64,000 bases of DNA from Stratiformator vulcanicus (GCF_007744515.1 NZ_CP036268.1:940529-1004528), one strand, 5' to 3'; positions 36,437 to 47,133 are shown, counted from the stretch's first letter. The notes: generated by a model not told the origin, from the letters alone. Numbers and translations: made by a program.

Positions 36437-37468
36437 TCAACCCGGCTCGACAATCACTTTCATCGCGCCCTTTTCGCCGGCGTAGAGACGCTCGAACCAC
36501 TCGGGTGCTTCTTCGAGCGATGATTTCGCGGTGATCAGCGGCTCGACGCGGATCGCGCCTCGGCTCATTAGGTCGAGGCACTCCGGGTATTCGCCGGCCG
36601 AGGCGCAGCTCCCCAGCAGGTTAAGTTCCCGCGAGACGACGGCTTGCAATGGAATCTCGACGTGTGGGCTGACGTTGCCCACGAGCGTGACGGTGCCCCC
36701 TTTGCGAACGCAGTCGATCGCGGTCTGAATCGTACCGGTCGCTCCGACAACTTCGAGCACGACATCGGCTCCGCGACCGTTGGTGAGTTGCCGGACTTCC
36801 GCAGCGACGTCGACGTCGTCCGCTTTCAGTACGACCTCGGCTCCGAGTTCCTTCGCCAGCGAGAGTCGATCAGCATTCAGATCGACCGCGAAAACCGTCG
36901 CCCCCGCATGCTTCGCCGCTTGAATAGTGAGCAAACCGATCATCCCACTGCCGACGACCACGACGGTGTCTCCCTCCCTGATCGACGATCGCTTCACCGC
37001 GTGAACGGCAACCGAGACGGCCTCGACCATCGCGGCGTGATGAAAGGGAAGATCGTCGGGGAGCCGGTAGCAAATGTGTTGCGGGATGCTGACGTACTCG
37101 GCGAACGCTCCGTGCCGTCGGTATTCACCGCACGAGACACCGAGCACCATGCGGTGATCGCAGAGGTTGATTCGGCCGTCCCGACAAAATTCGCACTTCC
37201 CGCACGAGACCGTCGAGTCGAACGTCACTCGATCGCCCGGCTCGAAGTCGCTCACGTTGCCACCAACTTTCGACACAACGCCGGAGGCTTCGTGCCCCAT
37301 CACGAGCGGCGGCACACGTCTTCCGGTGCTGCCGTCGTAACCGTGGATGTCGCTGCCGCAAATGCCGCAGGCTTTGACCTGCACAAGCACGTCATCGGGA
37401 CCGCAGTCCGGCTCGTCAAAATCGGTGACGTCGAGCTTGCGGTACTTGGAAAGAAGCAGGGCTTTCAT
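36437..37468 (-). CDS. Zinc-dependent medium-chain alcohol/polyol dehydrogenase
   Basis: A 343-residue MDR-family dehydrogenase. Catalytic zinc ligands are in CGICGSDIHGYDG and GHEASGVV, and the structural zinc loop is CGKCEFCRDGRINLC. The Rossmann motif is VVVVGSGMIGLLTIQAAKHAGA, followed by the acidic end VDLNADRLSLAKELGA, which indicates NAD preference. It resembles sorbitol/threonine/galactitol-phosphate dehydrogenases; the substrate is not determinable. ATG at 37468 overlaps the stop of a short upstream frame. It is probably part of sugar or polyol catabolism. Confidence 0.88.
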   Translation of the reverse strand: MKALLLSKYRKLDVTDFDEPDCGPDDVLVQVKACGICGSDIHGYDGSTGRRVPPLVMGHEASGVVSKVGGNVSDFEPGDRVTFDSTVSCGKCEFCRDGRINLCDHRMVLGVSCGEYRRHGAFAEYVSIPQHICYRLPDDLPFHHAAMVEAVSVAVHAVKRSSIREGDTVVVVGSGMIGLLTIQAAKHAGATVFAVDLNADRLSLAKELGAEVVLKADDVDVAAEVRQLTNGRGADVVLEVVGATGTIQTAIDCVRKGGTVTLVGNVSPHVEIPLQAVVSRELNLLGSCASAGEYPECLDLMSRGAIRVEPLITAKSSLEEAPEWFERLYAGEKGAMKVIVEPG

Positions 37469-37665
37469 CGGATTCTCTGACGGAAAGACTCAACAGGCGG
37501 CTTGGAAAAGACGAGGACCGGTCCCTCCGATTCGAGGCGGCGAACAGTGCCGATTCGGTCGAGCAAAATAACGTGCGTCATTCGACCGATTGCACAGACA
37601 CGTCCATCCGCCTTAAATAGAATGTCGCCGATATGATCGGACTTCTCAAACCACTCTTGGTTCAC
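37465..37665 (-). CDS. Possible small protein coupled to alcohol dehydrogenase
   Basis: A 66-residue frame starting with GTG at 37665, whose TGA overlaps the dehydrogenase ATG (ATGA). The coupling and codon pattern make it worth listing, but the sequence (VNQEWFEKSDHIGDILFKADGRVCAIGRM...) matches no family I know. It leaves only 22 bp to the divergent PVC gene, so its promoter would lie inside that gene. It could be an untranslated leader instead. Confidence 0.3.
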   Translation of the reverse strand: MNQEWFEKSDHIGDILFKADGRVCAIGRMTHVILLDRIGTVRRLESEGPVLVFSKPPVESFRQRIR

Positions 37666-37687
37666 ACGGTCTCACCCGCGCTCGCCG

Positions 37688-40621
37688 ATGAAGACATTGC
37701 TTCGATTCTCCCCGCTGCTCCTGCTCTCGCCGGTGCTCGCGCTGCCGCTCTTGTTCGCTGCTGAAGAGCCGCAAAAACTTCCGAACACGGAAACCGATCT
37801 CTCCGCTCCACTGATGTCGGCTCAGGACGCCGCGTCAGGGATGAAGGTGCCCCCCGGCTTCGACGTCACGGTCTTCGCGTCAGAGCCGGACGTGCAGAAT
37901 CCGATCGCGACGGCGTTTGACGACCGCGGCCGCTTGTGGGTTGCCGAGAACTACACGTATGCCGAGAAATCGCAGCGGTTTGACCTCTCGCTCAATGACC
38001 GCGTGCTGATCTTCGAGGACACCGATGGCGACGGCCGGGCCGATGAGCGAACAGTCTTCACCGATCAGGTGCAGATGCTCACGAGCGTCGAAATCGGCAA
38101 AGGGGGCGTGTGGCTGATGTGCCCGCCGCAGGTGCTCTTCATTCCCGATGCCGATGGCGATGGCGTGCCCGACGGGCCGCCCCAGGTCGTGCTGGACGGC
38201 TTTACGGTCTCAGATTCCAACTATCACAACTTCGCCAACGGCCTCCGCTGGGGCCCGGACGGATGGCTCTACGGACGCTGCGGGCATTCCTGTCCCGGCA
38301 ATCTCGGCGTGCCGGGGACACCGGACGAGGATCGGATTCCGATGGATGGCGGCATGTGGCGCTTTCATCCCGAGAAAAAGATCGTCGAAGTCCTCTGCCA
38401 CGGCACCACGAATCCGTGGGGGCACGACTGGGATGAAAACGGCGAACTGTTCTACATCAACACCGTTAACGGCCACCTGTGGCACGTGATGCCCGGGGCG
38501 CACTTCAAGGAGCACTTCGGCCAAAGCCGCAACCCCGGCGTCTACGAGCGAATGGACATGATCGCTGATCATTACCACTTCGACACGTCAGGCAGTTGGA
38601 TGGATAGCCGGGACGGCGCCGCCAACAGCTACGGTGGCGGGCACGCCCACAGCGGAATGATGATCTATCAGGGAGGCCGTTGGCCCGAGCGATTTCACGG
38701 CAAACTGTTCACAATCAATTTCCACGGACGCCGGGCAAACGTCGAACGATTGGAGCGACAGGGCGCAGGATATGTCGGCAAGCATGAACCTGACACGTTC
38801 ATCATGTCCGACCCGTGGTTCCGCGGCTTGGAGATTCGCGTCGGCCCCGACGGCAACGCCTATATTGCCGACTGGAGCGACACCGGCGAATGCCATGAGC
38901 ACACCGGCGTGCATCGCGAGAGCGGCCGCATCTATAAGGTCTCTTACGGAAAGGCCGAAGACGCCGCGCCCTTTGCGAAACCCTTCTGCCTCGCCAACGA
39001 CAATGCGCTGGCCGCCCTGTGGCGCGAGTATCAAGCCGGCGAGACGACACCCGAAATGCTTCGCGCGTTGCTCGACGATCCCGATGAACACGTCCGCGTG
39101 TGGGCGATTCGCCTGCTCACCGACTTTTGGCCGCTCGATACCGTAATCGGTCCGCGGGCAAACGCGATTTATCCGCAGGATGAGAAGTCGATCGCAAAGT
39201 TTATTGAAATGGCCCGCGACGATGAATCCAGCTTAGTGCATCTCGTCCTCGCATCGACGTTGCAGCGGTTGCCGATTGATCGCCGTGCGGAACTGGCAAC
39301 CGAACTCGTTAAACACGAGCGTTACGCCTCCGACCGCGATCTGCCGATGCTCGTGTGGTACGGGTTGATTCCCGTCGGCGATCAGTCTCCGGAAACTCTG
39401 GCCGGAGTCGGTCTGCATTGCACGTGGCCTACGTCGCTGAGATATGTGGCCCGTCATCTGGCGGTTCAATCGGAGAGAGAATCGGGCCCTCTCAATTCAT
39501 TAATCGCCGGCTCGAAAGACCGCTCATCCGAATTGCAGGTGAGCATCTTGAAAGGGATGAGCGAAGCCTATAGCGGTTGGCGCAAAGCGCCTGAGCCGGC
39601 GGCATGGGATGCCTTCGTGAAAGCCGGGCCGAAAGAGCACAGCCCGCAACTGGTTCGCGAATTAAACATCCTGTTCGGCGACGGGCGGGCGTTGGACGAG
39701 GTCAAGCAAATTGCTTTGAGTAAAAAAGCGGATTTCAAGTCCCGCAAAGCCGCACTGCAAACGCTGATCGAAGCCCGTCCGACCGATCTGCGCGAGATCT
39801 GCGAATCGCTGCTCGATACAAAAAGTCTTAATGCAGTCGCGGTCCGCGGATTGGCTCTCTATTCCGACCCGGACATCGGAAAGAAACTTGCGACGCGGTA
39901 TCGTCGTTTCCACCCGGAAGAACGACCGGCGGTCATCGATACGCTCGTCTCCCGGCCTACATTTGCGAAGTCACTGTTGGAAAACGTCGGCACCGGCAAA
40001 TCGCAGGTTAATCGGGCGGATATCACCGCCTCGCACGCCCGGCAGATTTTAAGCTTCAAGAATGACGAGTTGTCGGACCTGCTGGCCGAAGTCTGGGGTG
40101 AAATTCGCGACACTCCGGCTGACAGAAAAGCCGTCATGGATAAGCTTCGCGGCAACTTCACGCCGGAAGTCGTCGCGGGGGCCGACCTTGCCGCCGGCCG
40201 GCTGCTCTATCGCAAGTCGTGCGCGAACTGCCATGAACTTTACAACGAAGGCAAGAAGGTTGGGCCGAACCTGACCGGATCGCAGCGTTCGAATCTCGAT
40301 TACCTGTTGCAGAATATCGTCGACCCCAGTGCTGTCGTCTCCGCCGATTACAAGGTGACGAGCCTCGTGCTTTTCGACGGACGGGTCTTGAACGGGATCG
40401 TGACCTCACGCAACGACCGCACCCTGACCATCCGCACGGCTACCGAGTTAAAGACACTTCCGATTGACGAGATCGACGAAGAATACCCCTCGGCCCTTTC
40501 GCTGATGCCGGATAATATTCTGCAAACGCTTTCGGAAGAACAAATCCGCGACCTGTTCGCCTACCTCATGCACCCGGTGCAGGTACAACTAGACGAAGAG
40601 GACTCGAGCGAAACGGATTAA
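37688..40621 (+). CDS. PVC-type membrane-bound dehydrogenase / HEAT / cytochrome c protein
   Basis: A 977-residue exported protein with a signal peptide (residues 1-24). Residues about 50-420 are the planctomycete dehydrogenase-like propeller (TIGR02604): GFDVTVFASEPDVQNPIATAFDDRGRLWVAENYTY, NGLRWGPDGWLYGRCG, and GNAYIADWSDTGECHE with the C/H-rich loop. Residues 430-800 are HEAT-like helices. The C-terminal 130 residues are a cytochrome c domain (TIGR02603) with CANCH at 845 and a GPNLTG methionine-side loop followed by NIVDPSAVVSADYK. Such proteins are abundant in Planctomycetota and probably oxidise sugars or other substrates in the periplasm; the substrate is unknown. Confidence 0.92.
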   Translation: MKTLLRFSPLLLLSPVLALPLLFAAEEPQKLPNTETDLSAPLMSAQDAASGMKVPPGFDVTVFASEPDVQNPIATAFDDRGRLWVAENYTYAEKSQRFDLSLNDRVLIFEDTDGDGRADERTVFTDQVQMLTSVEIGKGGVWLMCPPQVLFIPDADGDGVPDGPPQVVLDGFTVSDSNYHNFANGLRWGPDGWLYGRCGHSCPGNLGVPGTPDEDRIPMDGGMWRFHPEKKIVEVLCHGTTNPWGHDWDENGELFYINTVNGHLWHVMPGAHFKEHFGQSRNPGVYERMDMIADHYHFDTSGSWMDSRDGAANSYGGGHAHSGMMIYQGGRWPERFHGKLFTINFHGRRANVERLERQGAGYVGKHEPDTFIMSDPWFRGLEIRVGPDGNAYIADWSDTGECHEHTGVHRESGRIYKVSYGKAEDAAPFAKPFCLANDNALAALWREYQAGETTPEMLRALLDDPDEHVRVWAIRLLTDFWPLDTVIGPRANAIYPQDEKSIAKFIEMARDDESSLVHLVLASTLQRLPIDRRAELATELVKHERYASDRDLPMLVWYGLIPVGDQSPETLAGVGLHCTWPTSLRYVARHLAVQSERESGPLNSLIAGSKDRSSELQVSILKGMSEAYSGWRKAPEPAAWDAFVKAGPKEHSPQLVRELNILFGDGRALDEVKQIALSKKADFKSRKAALQTLIEARPTDLREICESLLDTKSLNAVAVRGLALYSDPDIGKKLATRYRRFHPEERPAVIDTLVSRPTFAKSLLENVGTGKSQVNRADITASHARQILSFKNDELSDLLAEVWGEIRDTPADRKAVMDKLRGNFTPEVVAGADLAAGRLLYRKSCANCHELYNEGKKVGPNLTGSQRSNLDYLLQNIVDPSAVVSADYKVTSLVLFDGRVLNGIVTSRNDRTLTIRTATELKTLPIDEIDEEYPSALSLMPDNILQTLSEEQIRDLFAYLMHPVQVQLDEEDSSETD

Positions 40622-40628
40622 GTATTTA

Positions 40629-40653
40629 GTGACGAGGCCCCATGCCTCGTTAC
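40629..40653. terminator. Bidirectional hairpin terminator between convergent genes
   Basis: gtgacgaggc (40629-40638) pairs with gcctcgttac (40644-40653) across a 5-base loop, one G-T pair. It lies in the 46-bp gap between the PVC gene stop and the ftsY stop and can serve both. Confidence 0.65.
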
Positions 40654-40667
40654 TCACCTCTCACCTT

Positions 40668-41606
40668 TTACAGCCCCAACGCCGTCACAAAGTCGCGTGG
40701 GTTGAACATCGACAGGTCGTCGACGCCTTCCCCCGTGCCGATATATTTGACCGGGATGCTCATTTCCTTGGTAACAGGAATGACGACGCCGCCTTTCGCG
40801 GAGCCGTCGAGCTTGGATAGCACGATTCCGGTGCAGCCGGCTGCTTCGGAGAAATTCTTCGCCTGACTGATGCCGTTCTGCCCCGTCGTGGCGTCGATGA
40901 CCAATAGCGATTCGTGTGGACCATCGGGGATTTGTTTGCTGATGACCCGGCGGATTTTACCGAGTTCGTCCATTAAGTTTTTCTGCGTCTGAAGTCGGCC
41001 CGCGGTGTCGATAATTAAGACGTCGACATTCTTTGCCAAAGCCGCCTCGCAGCCGCGGTGGGCAACGCTTGCCGGATCGACGTTCGCATCGCCGGTGATG
41101 ATTTCGCAGCCGAGCCGCCCCGCCCACATCGTCAATTGTTCGACGGCGGCGGCGCGGAACGTGTCCCCCGCGGCGAGCAATACCGACTTATCATTATCCC
41201 GCAACAGCCGCGCAAGTTTGGCGATCGATGTCGTCTTGCCGACGCCGTTGACACCGGAGACGAGAATCACCGTCGGCCCAGTCTCCGTAAGATTCAGCGG
41301 CGAGAGGGGCCGCTCCATGTCGTAGGTAACGTCGGTGCCGGCGACGAGAATTGACAAAATCTTTTCGCGAATCGTTTCGGAGATCGCGTCCGGATCGACG
41401 GTGCGTCCCTTATGGTTGTCGCGGACCTCTTCGACGATTTCATCAGCCGCGATGACGCCCATGTCGGTGCGAATTAATCGAGACTCGAATTCCTCCAGCA
41501 ACTCTTCATCAACGATTCGCCCCGACTTAAAAATGTCCCGCACATCTGTATTTAGGACGTCACGCGTCTTTTTCAGACCGCCCTGGAGCTTCTCCAACCA
41601 ACCCAT
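40668..41606 (-). CDS. ftsY: Signal recognition particle receptor FtsY
   Basis: A 312-residue GTPase that docks SRP-ribosome complexes at the membrane. The N domain is short (MGWLEKLQGGLKKTRDVL...), and the acidic A domain of E. coli FtsY is absent. G motifs are clear: G1 VSGVNGVGKTTSIAKLA, the insertion box AAGDTFRAAAVEQL, G3 DTAGRLQTQ, and G4/G5 SKLDGSAKGG. ATG at 41606 is preferred to the ATG at 41633 because AGGA lies nine bases upstream of the former. It is convergent with the PVC gene. Confidence 0.95.
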   Translation of the reverse strand: MGWLEKLQGGLKKTRDVLNTDVRDIFKSGRIVDEELLEEFESRLIRTDMGVIAADEIVEEVRDNHKGRTVDPDAISETIREKILSILVAGTDVTYDMERPLSPLNLTETGPTVILVSGVNGVGKTTSIAKLARLLRDNDKSVLLAAGDTFRAAAVEQLTMWAGRLGCEIITGDANVDPASVAHRGCEAALAKNVDVLIIDTAGRLQTQKNLMDELGKIRRVISKQIPDGPHESLLVIDATTGQNGISQAKNFSEAAGCTGIVLSKLDGSAKGGVVIPVTKEMSIPVKYIGTGEGVDDLSMFNPRDFVTALGL

Positions 41607-41689
41607 CGATCCATCCTGTGATTTTAAAGTCATAGGGCGGGCTGTCCCCGCCTCAGTTATTTGTTAAGCGATATAAAGGCCGACGATCT

Positions 41690-43180
41690 TTAAGAAGTCT
41701 TCTTGCAAAGCTCGTCAAATCGTCCGTAGGCGTCGTCCCATTTTTCCGGCTCAGACGGCTCGAATGTCCGCACATCGGCCGAATTGGCAACGATCTGTCG
41801 CAAGTCGGTCAGCCCGGCGATTTCCCCCCGCGACCGAGCCTGCATCAACACATTCCCGAGAACCGTTGCCTCGTCCGGCCCGGCAATGACCGGGCGCCGG
41901 CACGCCGAAGCCGTCATTCGATTTAGCAATGCGTTCTTCCCCCCGCCACCGACCACATGGATGACTTCCGTCGCGACCCCGGTCAGTTCTTCAAGTCCGG
42001 CCAGTACCGAGCGATATTTGAGTGCGAGACTTTCCAACGCGCAGCGAACCAAGGCCCCTTCGCTCTCCGGAACCGGTTGATTTGTTTCTCGACAGAACTC
42101 CTGAATCTCCGTGGGCATATCTTTCGGGGCGAGAAAGCGATTCGCGTTCGGATTGATCAATGAGCGGAACGGATCTGCGTCTTGGGCGACGTGGACGAGA
42201 TGCTCATACGAGATCGGTCCGCCCCGTTTTTCAAATGACCGCCGGAGTTCCTGCACTAGCCACAGTCCCATCACGTTCTTTAAAAGGCGATAGGTGTCGT
42301 CGACTCCGCCCTCATTGGTCATGTTGAGCGCGAGTGCCTGCGGCGAGACGATCGCATGGTCGACTTCGACACCGAACAGCGACCATGTACCACTACTGAT
42401 GTAGGCGAACTTTGGTCGGTCGACGGTCGTCGGGACCGCCGCCACGGCTGAGCCGGTGTCGTGCGTTGCCGGGGCGATCACGTCGATCCGCCCCAGCCCC
42501 GCCGCTTCGGCGACTTCCGTCCGTAGCTGGCCGAGAGAAGTTCCCGGCGCGACGATCTGCGGGAAAATTTCGACCGGCAGATCGAGGTCACGCAGCAGGT
42601 CGGCCGACCAGTCCCGCGTCTTCGGATTGACGAACTGAGTCGTCGTTGCGTTGGTGAACTCGGCCACCTTACTGCCGCACAGGCACCAATTGAAGAAGTC
42701 CGGCATCATCAGGAAGCGGTCCGCAGCATCGAGCATGTCGGGTGTCTTCTGCCGCGCCGCCATGAGTTGGTAGAGCGTGTTGATCTCCATGAACTGCGTG
42801 CCGGTTTCGGCGAAGATGCGGTCCTTGCCGACCCGGCTGACGGCCTGCGCCTGCATGCCGCGAGTCCGCTCGTCGCGGTGGTTGAACGGCATGCCGAGAA
42901 TTTCATCCGACTTTGACAACAGCACATAGTCGACGCCCCACGTGTCGACGCCGCAGGAGACGATCTTCGAGCCGTACTTCTCGGCGGCCTGTCCGAGCCC
43001 TTCCCGAATGCCCTGCCACAGGCCGATCACATCCCAGCGGAGCGAATTGTTCAGATCGATCGGCCCGTTGCGGAAGCGATGCAATTCATCGAGCCGAACC
43101 TTTTGGCCGTCGAATGCCGCAGCAATGACCCGTCCGCTCTCGGCCCCGAGATCGATCCCCAAATAGACCTGTTCGCCCAT
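41690..43180 (-). CDS. rhaB: Rhamnulokinase
   Basis: A 496-residue FGGY-family sugar kinase phosphorylating L-rhamnulose at O1. It begins VYLGIDLGAESGRVIAA, the phosphate-1 motif; other signatures are CGVDTWGVDYVLL, PFNHRDERTRGM, ATHDTGSAVAAVP, YISSGTWSLFGVE and VVGGGGKNALLNRMTASA. These match RhaB rather than xylulokinase or glycerol kinase. ATG at 43180 has AGGGAAG seven bases upstream. No rhamnose isomerase or aldolase is encoded in the window. It is divergent from the DUF1592 gene, with direct repeats in the space between. Confidence 0.93.
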   Translation of the reverse strand: MGEQVYLGIDLGAESGRVIAAAFDGQKVRLDELHRFRNGPIDLNNSLRWDVIGLWQGIREGLGQAAEKYGSKIVSCGVDTWGVDYVLLSKSDEILGMPFNHRDERTRGMQAQAVSRVGKDRIFAETGTQFMEINTLYQLMAARQKTPDMLDAADRFLMMPDFFNWCLCGSKVAEFTNATTTQFVNPKTRDWSADLLRDLDLPVEIFPQIVAPGTSLGQLRTEVAEAAGLGRIDVIAPATHDTGSAVAAVPTTVDRPKFAYISSGTWSLFGVEVDHAIVSPQALALNMTNEGGVDDTYRLLKNVMGLWLVQELRRSFEKRGGPISYEHLVHVAQDADPFRSLINPNANRFLAPKDMPTEIQEFCRETNQPVPESEGALVRCALESLALKYRSVLAGLEELTGVATEVIHVVGGGGKNALLNRMTASACRRPVIAGPDEATVLGNVLMQARSRGEIAGLTDLRQIVANSADVRTFEPSEPEKWDDAYGRFDELCKKTS

Positions 43181-43497
43181 GATGCTTCCCTATTCCGACC
43201 GCGTGCTTTCGTCGTGAACACGCCGATCGTAACGGACGCCGCCAGCTTGCACGAACGAACGACCGTCCGGATCGCTTTCGCCTCGCCGAACTCTCGGAAT
43301 CCGTGCCGAAGAAATCGGCGTTGCCAATACAGAACAAGTCGGCGTCAACACAGAACAAGTCGCCCGGTTTGTTCGACAAACGGCCCATCGCTTTCCGGGA
43401 AAGTTCTACTATTGCCGATCGCGACGGAGTAAAATTTGATTGCGGTTACCCACCCATCGCGGTCCCACCTTCTCCTCAGATTCTATCTGACGATCCC
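43181..43497. promoter_or_regulatory. Divergent intergenic region with direct repeats
   Basis: This 317-bp space separates rhaB from the DUF1592 cytochrome gene. It contains acagaacaagtcg twice, at 43329-43341 and 43350-43362, spaced exactly 21 bp, about two helical turns, and preceded in both cases by ggcgt. The rightward frame is open back to a GTG at 43303, but that part does not look like protein. The repeats are candidate regulator-binding sites; this is inference from spacing only. Confidence 0.4.
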
Positions 43498-45840
43498 ATG
43501 AGAACGAGACTCCTGCTCACGTCGCTGTTTGCAGCCTTTGCATTCTCACCCCTTTGCTACGGTGGCGAGATTCCGGCGACGGCCCGCACGTTTCTGTCTG
43601 GTCACTGCATCGATTGCCACGGCTCCGTCGAGCCCGAAGCCGGTCTGAACTTAACGGCCATTGATGCGAACCTGGCCGATGAAAAGACCTTGGCTAAGTG
43701 GATCGCGATTCACGATCGTGTGCAGGCGGGTGAAATGCCGCCGGAAGAATCGACGCAGCCGGTGGAGTCGGAGCGACGGCAATTTCTAAATTCGCTGAAG
43801 CAACCTCTCGCGACCGCCGACGAAAAGTCGTCCGAGGTGATGTTGCGACGGCTGAATCGACGGGAGTACGAGTACACCGTCTGCGATCTGTTCTCGATCG
43901 ACGTCGACGTCAAAGACATGCTGCCGGAAGACGGTAGTTCGCACGGTTTCACCACGGTCGGAGAATCGCTGTCGATTTCAACCGAGCAGATGGAGGCCTA
44001 CCTGGCTGCGGCAGACGTGATCTTTGATGCGACGATTGGGCCGCCCAAGCCTCCCACCTCTCAATTGCGGACGGATCTCTTGACGGACAACGTGCCCAGT
44101 TATCTCAAGGACAAAAAAATCCGCATCATGGATGACGGCATTGTGATGTTTAATCGCAACCAAGCGGCCGGAAAGTTCAGCGACCTCAGCACGAAACAGC
44201 CCGGCCTTTATCGCGTTAAGATTCGGGCCAAAGCGTTTCAATCCGACCGCCCGCTGTCCGTCAGCGTGCATGTCGGCGACGTCATTACCAACCGACGCGG
44301 AAAACACCTCGTCGGCTATTTTGACGTCCACCCGGGCGACGACTGGACCATCATCGAGTTCACTGATCGATTTGATCGATATGACGCGTTCGAAGTGAAG
44401 CCGTACGGAACAAGCCTTGGCTATAAGAGTGATGCGAATACGACCACGATCCCCGGGGTCAAGGTCGGCGAGACTGAAATAGAGGGGCCGCTTAATCCGG
44501 TCTGGCCGCCTGAAAGTCGGGCGAAACTACTTGACGGCATCGATCCGACAAAAGCGACCGTGTCCGATATCGAGCGGATTCTCACCCGGGTGTTGCCGCA
44601 ATTGTTCCGTCGCGACGCGACACAAAGTGAAATTGCCGCGTATGTCGGACTCGCGAACGAGGTCCTCGCGAAGAAGCGGCCATGGATCGATGGTTTAAAA
44701 GTCAGCTTGAAAGCAGCGTTGTGCTCTCCGGAATTTCTGTTTCTGGAAGAGCCATCCGAAGGTGAACTCAGCGACGTCGCCTTGGCGTCTCGACTATCCT
44801 ACATGCTGTGGCGATCGCTGCCGGACGAAGAACTTCTCGCATTAGCTGAGCAAAATCGGCTGGGCGAACCGCAGGTGTTGCGCGATCAGGTCGAGCGGAT
44901 GCTCGCCGACAAGAAGGCCGAGCGATTCGTCACTGATTTTACAGGGCAATGGCTCGAACTCTACGAGATCGATTTCACCGAACCCGACGGTTCGCTTTAT
45001 CCCGAGTACGACGAATTGCTCCGGATGTCGATGCTCGAAGAGACTCACCGATTCTTTGAAAAGATACTGACGGAGAACCTTTCGGTTAGTAATTTCATCG
45101 ATTCTGATTGGCTTATTATTAATGAGCGACTCGCGACCCTCTACGACATCGACGGTGTCGAGAGCGTGGAACTTCGCGAAGTGAAATTGCCGTCCGACAG
45201 TCTCAGAGGCGGGCTCCTGACGCAGGCTTCGATTTTGAAAGTGACGGCGAACGGAACCAATACCTCGCCGGTTTTGCGTGGGACCTGGGTCCTCGAACGG
45301 ATCGTTGGTAAACCAGCACCTCCTCCGCCCTCGAACGTCGCGGCGGTTGAACCTGATACCCGAGGCGCGAAAACGCTGCGGGAATTGCTCGCGAAGCATC
45401 GGGACGATCCGTCTTGCGCCCGTTGCCATGATGCGATCGACCCACCCGGTTTCGCATTGGAGAGTTTCGACGTCATCGGCGGCTATCGAGACTGGTATCG
45501 CTCTTTAACCAGCGGTGATCGCGTCAAAGCCACCTACGGGCCTGCGGGCGTGAAGCGCGTTGCCTACCGAAAAGGACTTGATGTCGATCCGACCGGCGAA
45601 CTGAAAGGGCGTGGCCGATTTTCTGACATCCGGCAGTTTAAAGAACTTCTAATGCAAGACCCCGATCAAATCACGCACTGCCTGATCGAGAAGTTGCTCG
45701 TCTTCGGGACGGGGCGGGAACTCAGCTTCTCCGACCGCGACGAAGTGGACCGCTTGGTCGCGGCGGTTCGTGCTGACGGAAACGGTCTTCGAACGCTCCT
45801 CCATCACGTTACTCAAAGCGAAGTTTTCCAATCGCCATGA
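43498..45840 (+). CDS. DUF1587/DUF1592/DUF1588 planctomycete cytochrome protein
   Basis: A 780-residue secreted protein with a signal peptide ending near CYGG. Domain order: a short cytochrome c with CIDCH (37), DUF1587 ([19 protein letters not shown]...[15 protein letters not shown]), a carbohydrate-binding-like middle, DUF1595/DUF1592 ([13 protein letters not shown]...[19 protein letters not shown]...FTGQWLEL), DUF1588 ([31 protein letters not shown]... with CARCH at 640) and a short C-terminal DUF1585-like end. Starting at ATG 43498. The family is universal in planctomycetes, usually paired with a DUF1552 gene as here (ATGA overlap), and its reaction is not established. A role in periplasmic oxidation of complex substrates has been suggested. 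Confidence 0.92.
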   Translation: MRTRLLLTSLFAAFAFSPLCYGGEIPATARTFLSGHCIDCHGSVEPEAGLNLTAIDANLADEKTLAKWIAIHDRVQAGEMPPEESTQPVESERRQFLNSLKQPLATADEKSSEVMLRRLNRREYEYTVCDLFSIDVDVKDMLPEDGSSHGFTTVGESLSISTEQMEAYLAAADVIFDATIGPPKPPTSQLRTDLLTDNVPSYLKDKKIRIMDDGIVMFNRNQAAGKFSDLSTKQPGLYRVKIRAKAFQSDRPLSVSVHVGDVITNRRGKHLVGYFDVHPGDDWTIIEFTDRFDRYDAFEVKPYGTSLGYKSDANTTTIPGVKVGETEIEGPLNPVWPPESRAKLLDGIDPTKATVSDIERILTRVLPQLFRRDATQSEIAAYVGLANEVLAKKRPWIDGLKVSLKAALCSPEFLFLEEPSEGELSDVALASRLSYMLWRSLPDEELLALAEQNRLGEPQVLRDQVERMLADKKAERFVTDFTGQWLELYEIDFTEPDGSLYPEYDELLRMSMLEETHRFFEKILTENLSVSNFIDSDWLIINERLATLYDIDGVESVELREVKLPSDSLRGGLLTQASILKVTANGTNTSPVLRGTWVLERIVGKPAPPPPSNVAAVEPDTRGAKTLRELLAKHRDDPSCARCHDAIDPPGFALESFDVIGGYRDWYRSLTSGDRVKATYGPAGVKRVAYRKGLDVDPTGELKGRGRFSDIRQFKELLMQDPDQITHCLIEKLLVFGTGRELSFSDRDEVDRLVAAVRADGNGLRTLLHHVTQSEVFQSP

Positions 45841-47102
45841 AACGCACACATCGCCGCCAATTCTTAAAAGCCGCCGGCGTTTGCATGGCGCTGCCCACAT
45901 TAGAGTCGATGAGCCTCGGAGCGGGCACGAGTTCTCAGCCGAAGCGCCGCATGGTGGCGATCAACTTCGGCCTCGGCCTGCACGGCCCGCATTTGTTTCC
46001 GCAAGCCGCCGGTCGCTCTTTTGAAGAGACGCCTTACCTGAAGGTCCTCAGCGAGTTTCGGGATCAATACACGATCTTCTCCGGGACATCGCACCCACAG
46101 ACGGGGGGTGGACACCTCTCCGACAAAGCTTTTCTGACCGCGGCGCCTAACCCGGGAAGTGCTTCTTTTAAGAATAGTATTTCGATCGACCAATTGGCGG
46201 CGGAATCGATCGGGGATCAAACCCGCTTCGGTTCGCTGGTGCTCGGCATGAGCGGTAATCGTGGGCTCTCCTCGTCACGAAACGGCGTCGCCATCCCGGC
46301 GATGACGCGGGCATCTTCCGTCTTCGACAAAATGTTTATTGAGAGTAAGCCGAGTCAAAAGGCGCAGGTGCTGCAACAAATTCAGGACGGCCAGAGCATC
46401 ATGGACTTCGTTCTGGGTCAGGCGTCTTCCATGCAGCGACGTGTCAGCAGGCTCGACCGGCAGAAACTGGATGAGTATTTCACGGCCGTCCGCGCTGCCG
46501 AGCAGCGTCTGCAAAAGGCCGAGGCGTGGGAGCAACGCCCCAAGCCTGATGTCGACGTCAAGCCGCCGCGCGATGTGGCCGACCGTAGAGACATCGTGGC
46601 CCGGGCCTCGCTCATGTACGACATGATGCATTTGGCTCTGCAGACCGACTCGACCCGGCTGATCACCTTCTTTGAGGAGGGCATGAATGCGGTGCCGGTC
46701 ATCGACGGCGTGGTCCACGATTACCACAACCTTTCCCACCATGCGAAAGATGCCGCGAAGATCGCGGAATTGAAGGTGATCGAAGAAACGCAGCTTACAA
46801 TGGTCGCGGAGTTTCTTAAGAAGCTGAAAGACACGACGGAAGACGGGCATTCGCTTCTCGATGTCACTCAGGTGCTGATCGGCTCGAACCTGGGCAACGC
46901 GAGCAGCCATGACTCGAAGAACCTGCCGATCATTTTGGCGGGCGGGTCGTATCGGCACGGTCAGCATTTAGCATTTGACCGATCTGACAATTACCCGCTG
47001 CCGAATCTTTATGTCACCATGCTGCAGCAACTCGGCTTGGAACTCGACACCTTTGCATCGAGCACCGGCACGATGAGCGGGCTCGAAACGCGGAATCTGT
47101 AA
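45837..47102 (+). CDS. DUF1552 family protein
   Basis: A 421-residue exported protein with a twin-arginine-type leader ([22 protein letters not shown]). The mature sequence includes [44 protein letters not shown], and [31 protein letters not shown], the DUF1552/sulfatase-like arrangement with Asp, His and Gly residues that suggest a metal-dependent hydrolase-like fold. Its function is unknown. The ATG overlaps the stop of the DUF1592 gene by four bases, so the two are translationally coupled and probably act on the same substrate. Confidence 0.92.
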   Translation: MKRTHRRQFLKAAGVCMALPTLESMSLGAGTSSQPKRRMVAINFGLGLHGPHLFPQAAGRSFEETPYLKVLSEFRDQYTIFSGTSHPQTGGGHLSDKAFLTAAPNPGSASFKNSISIDQLAAESIGDQTRFGSLVLGMSGNRGLSSSRNGVAIPAMTRASSVFDKMFIESKPSQKAQVLQQIQDGQSIMDFVLGQASSMQRRVSRLDRQKLDEYFTAVRAAEQRLQKAEAWEQRPKPDVDVKPPRDVADRRDIVARASLMYDMMHLALQTDSTRLITFFEEGMNAVPVIDGVVHDYHNLSHHAKDAAKIAELKVIEETQLTMVAEFLKKLKDTTEDGHSLLDVTQVLIGSNLGNASSHDSKNLPIILAGGSYRHGQHLAFDRSDNYPLPNLYVTMLQQLGLELDTFASSTGTMSGLETRNL

Positions 47103-47133
47103 GTCGTTCGCCAGCCGGTTAAACGACGGCAGG

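Noticed and set aside
43303-43497. Upstream GTG start for the DUF1592 gene
   Set aside because: It would place about 65 non-signal residues before a proper signal peptide at ATG 43498.
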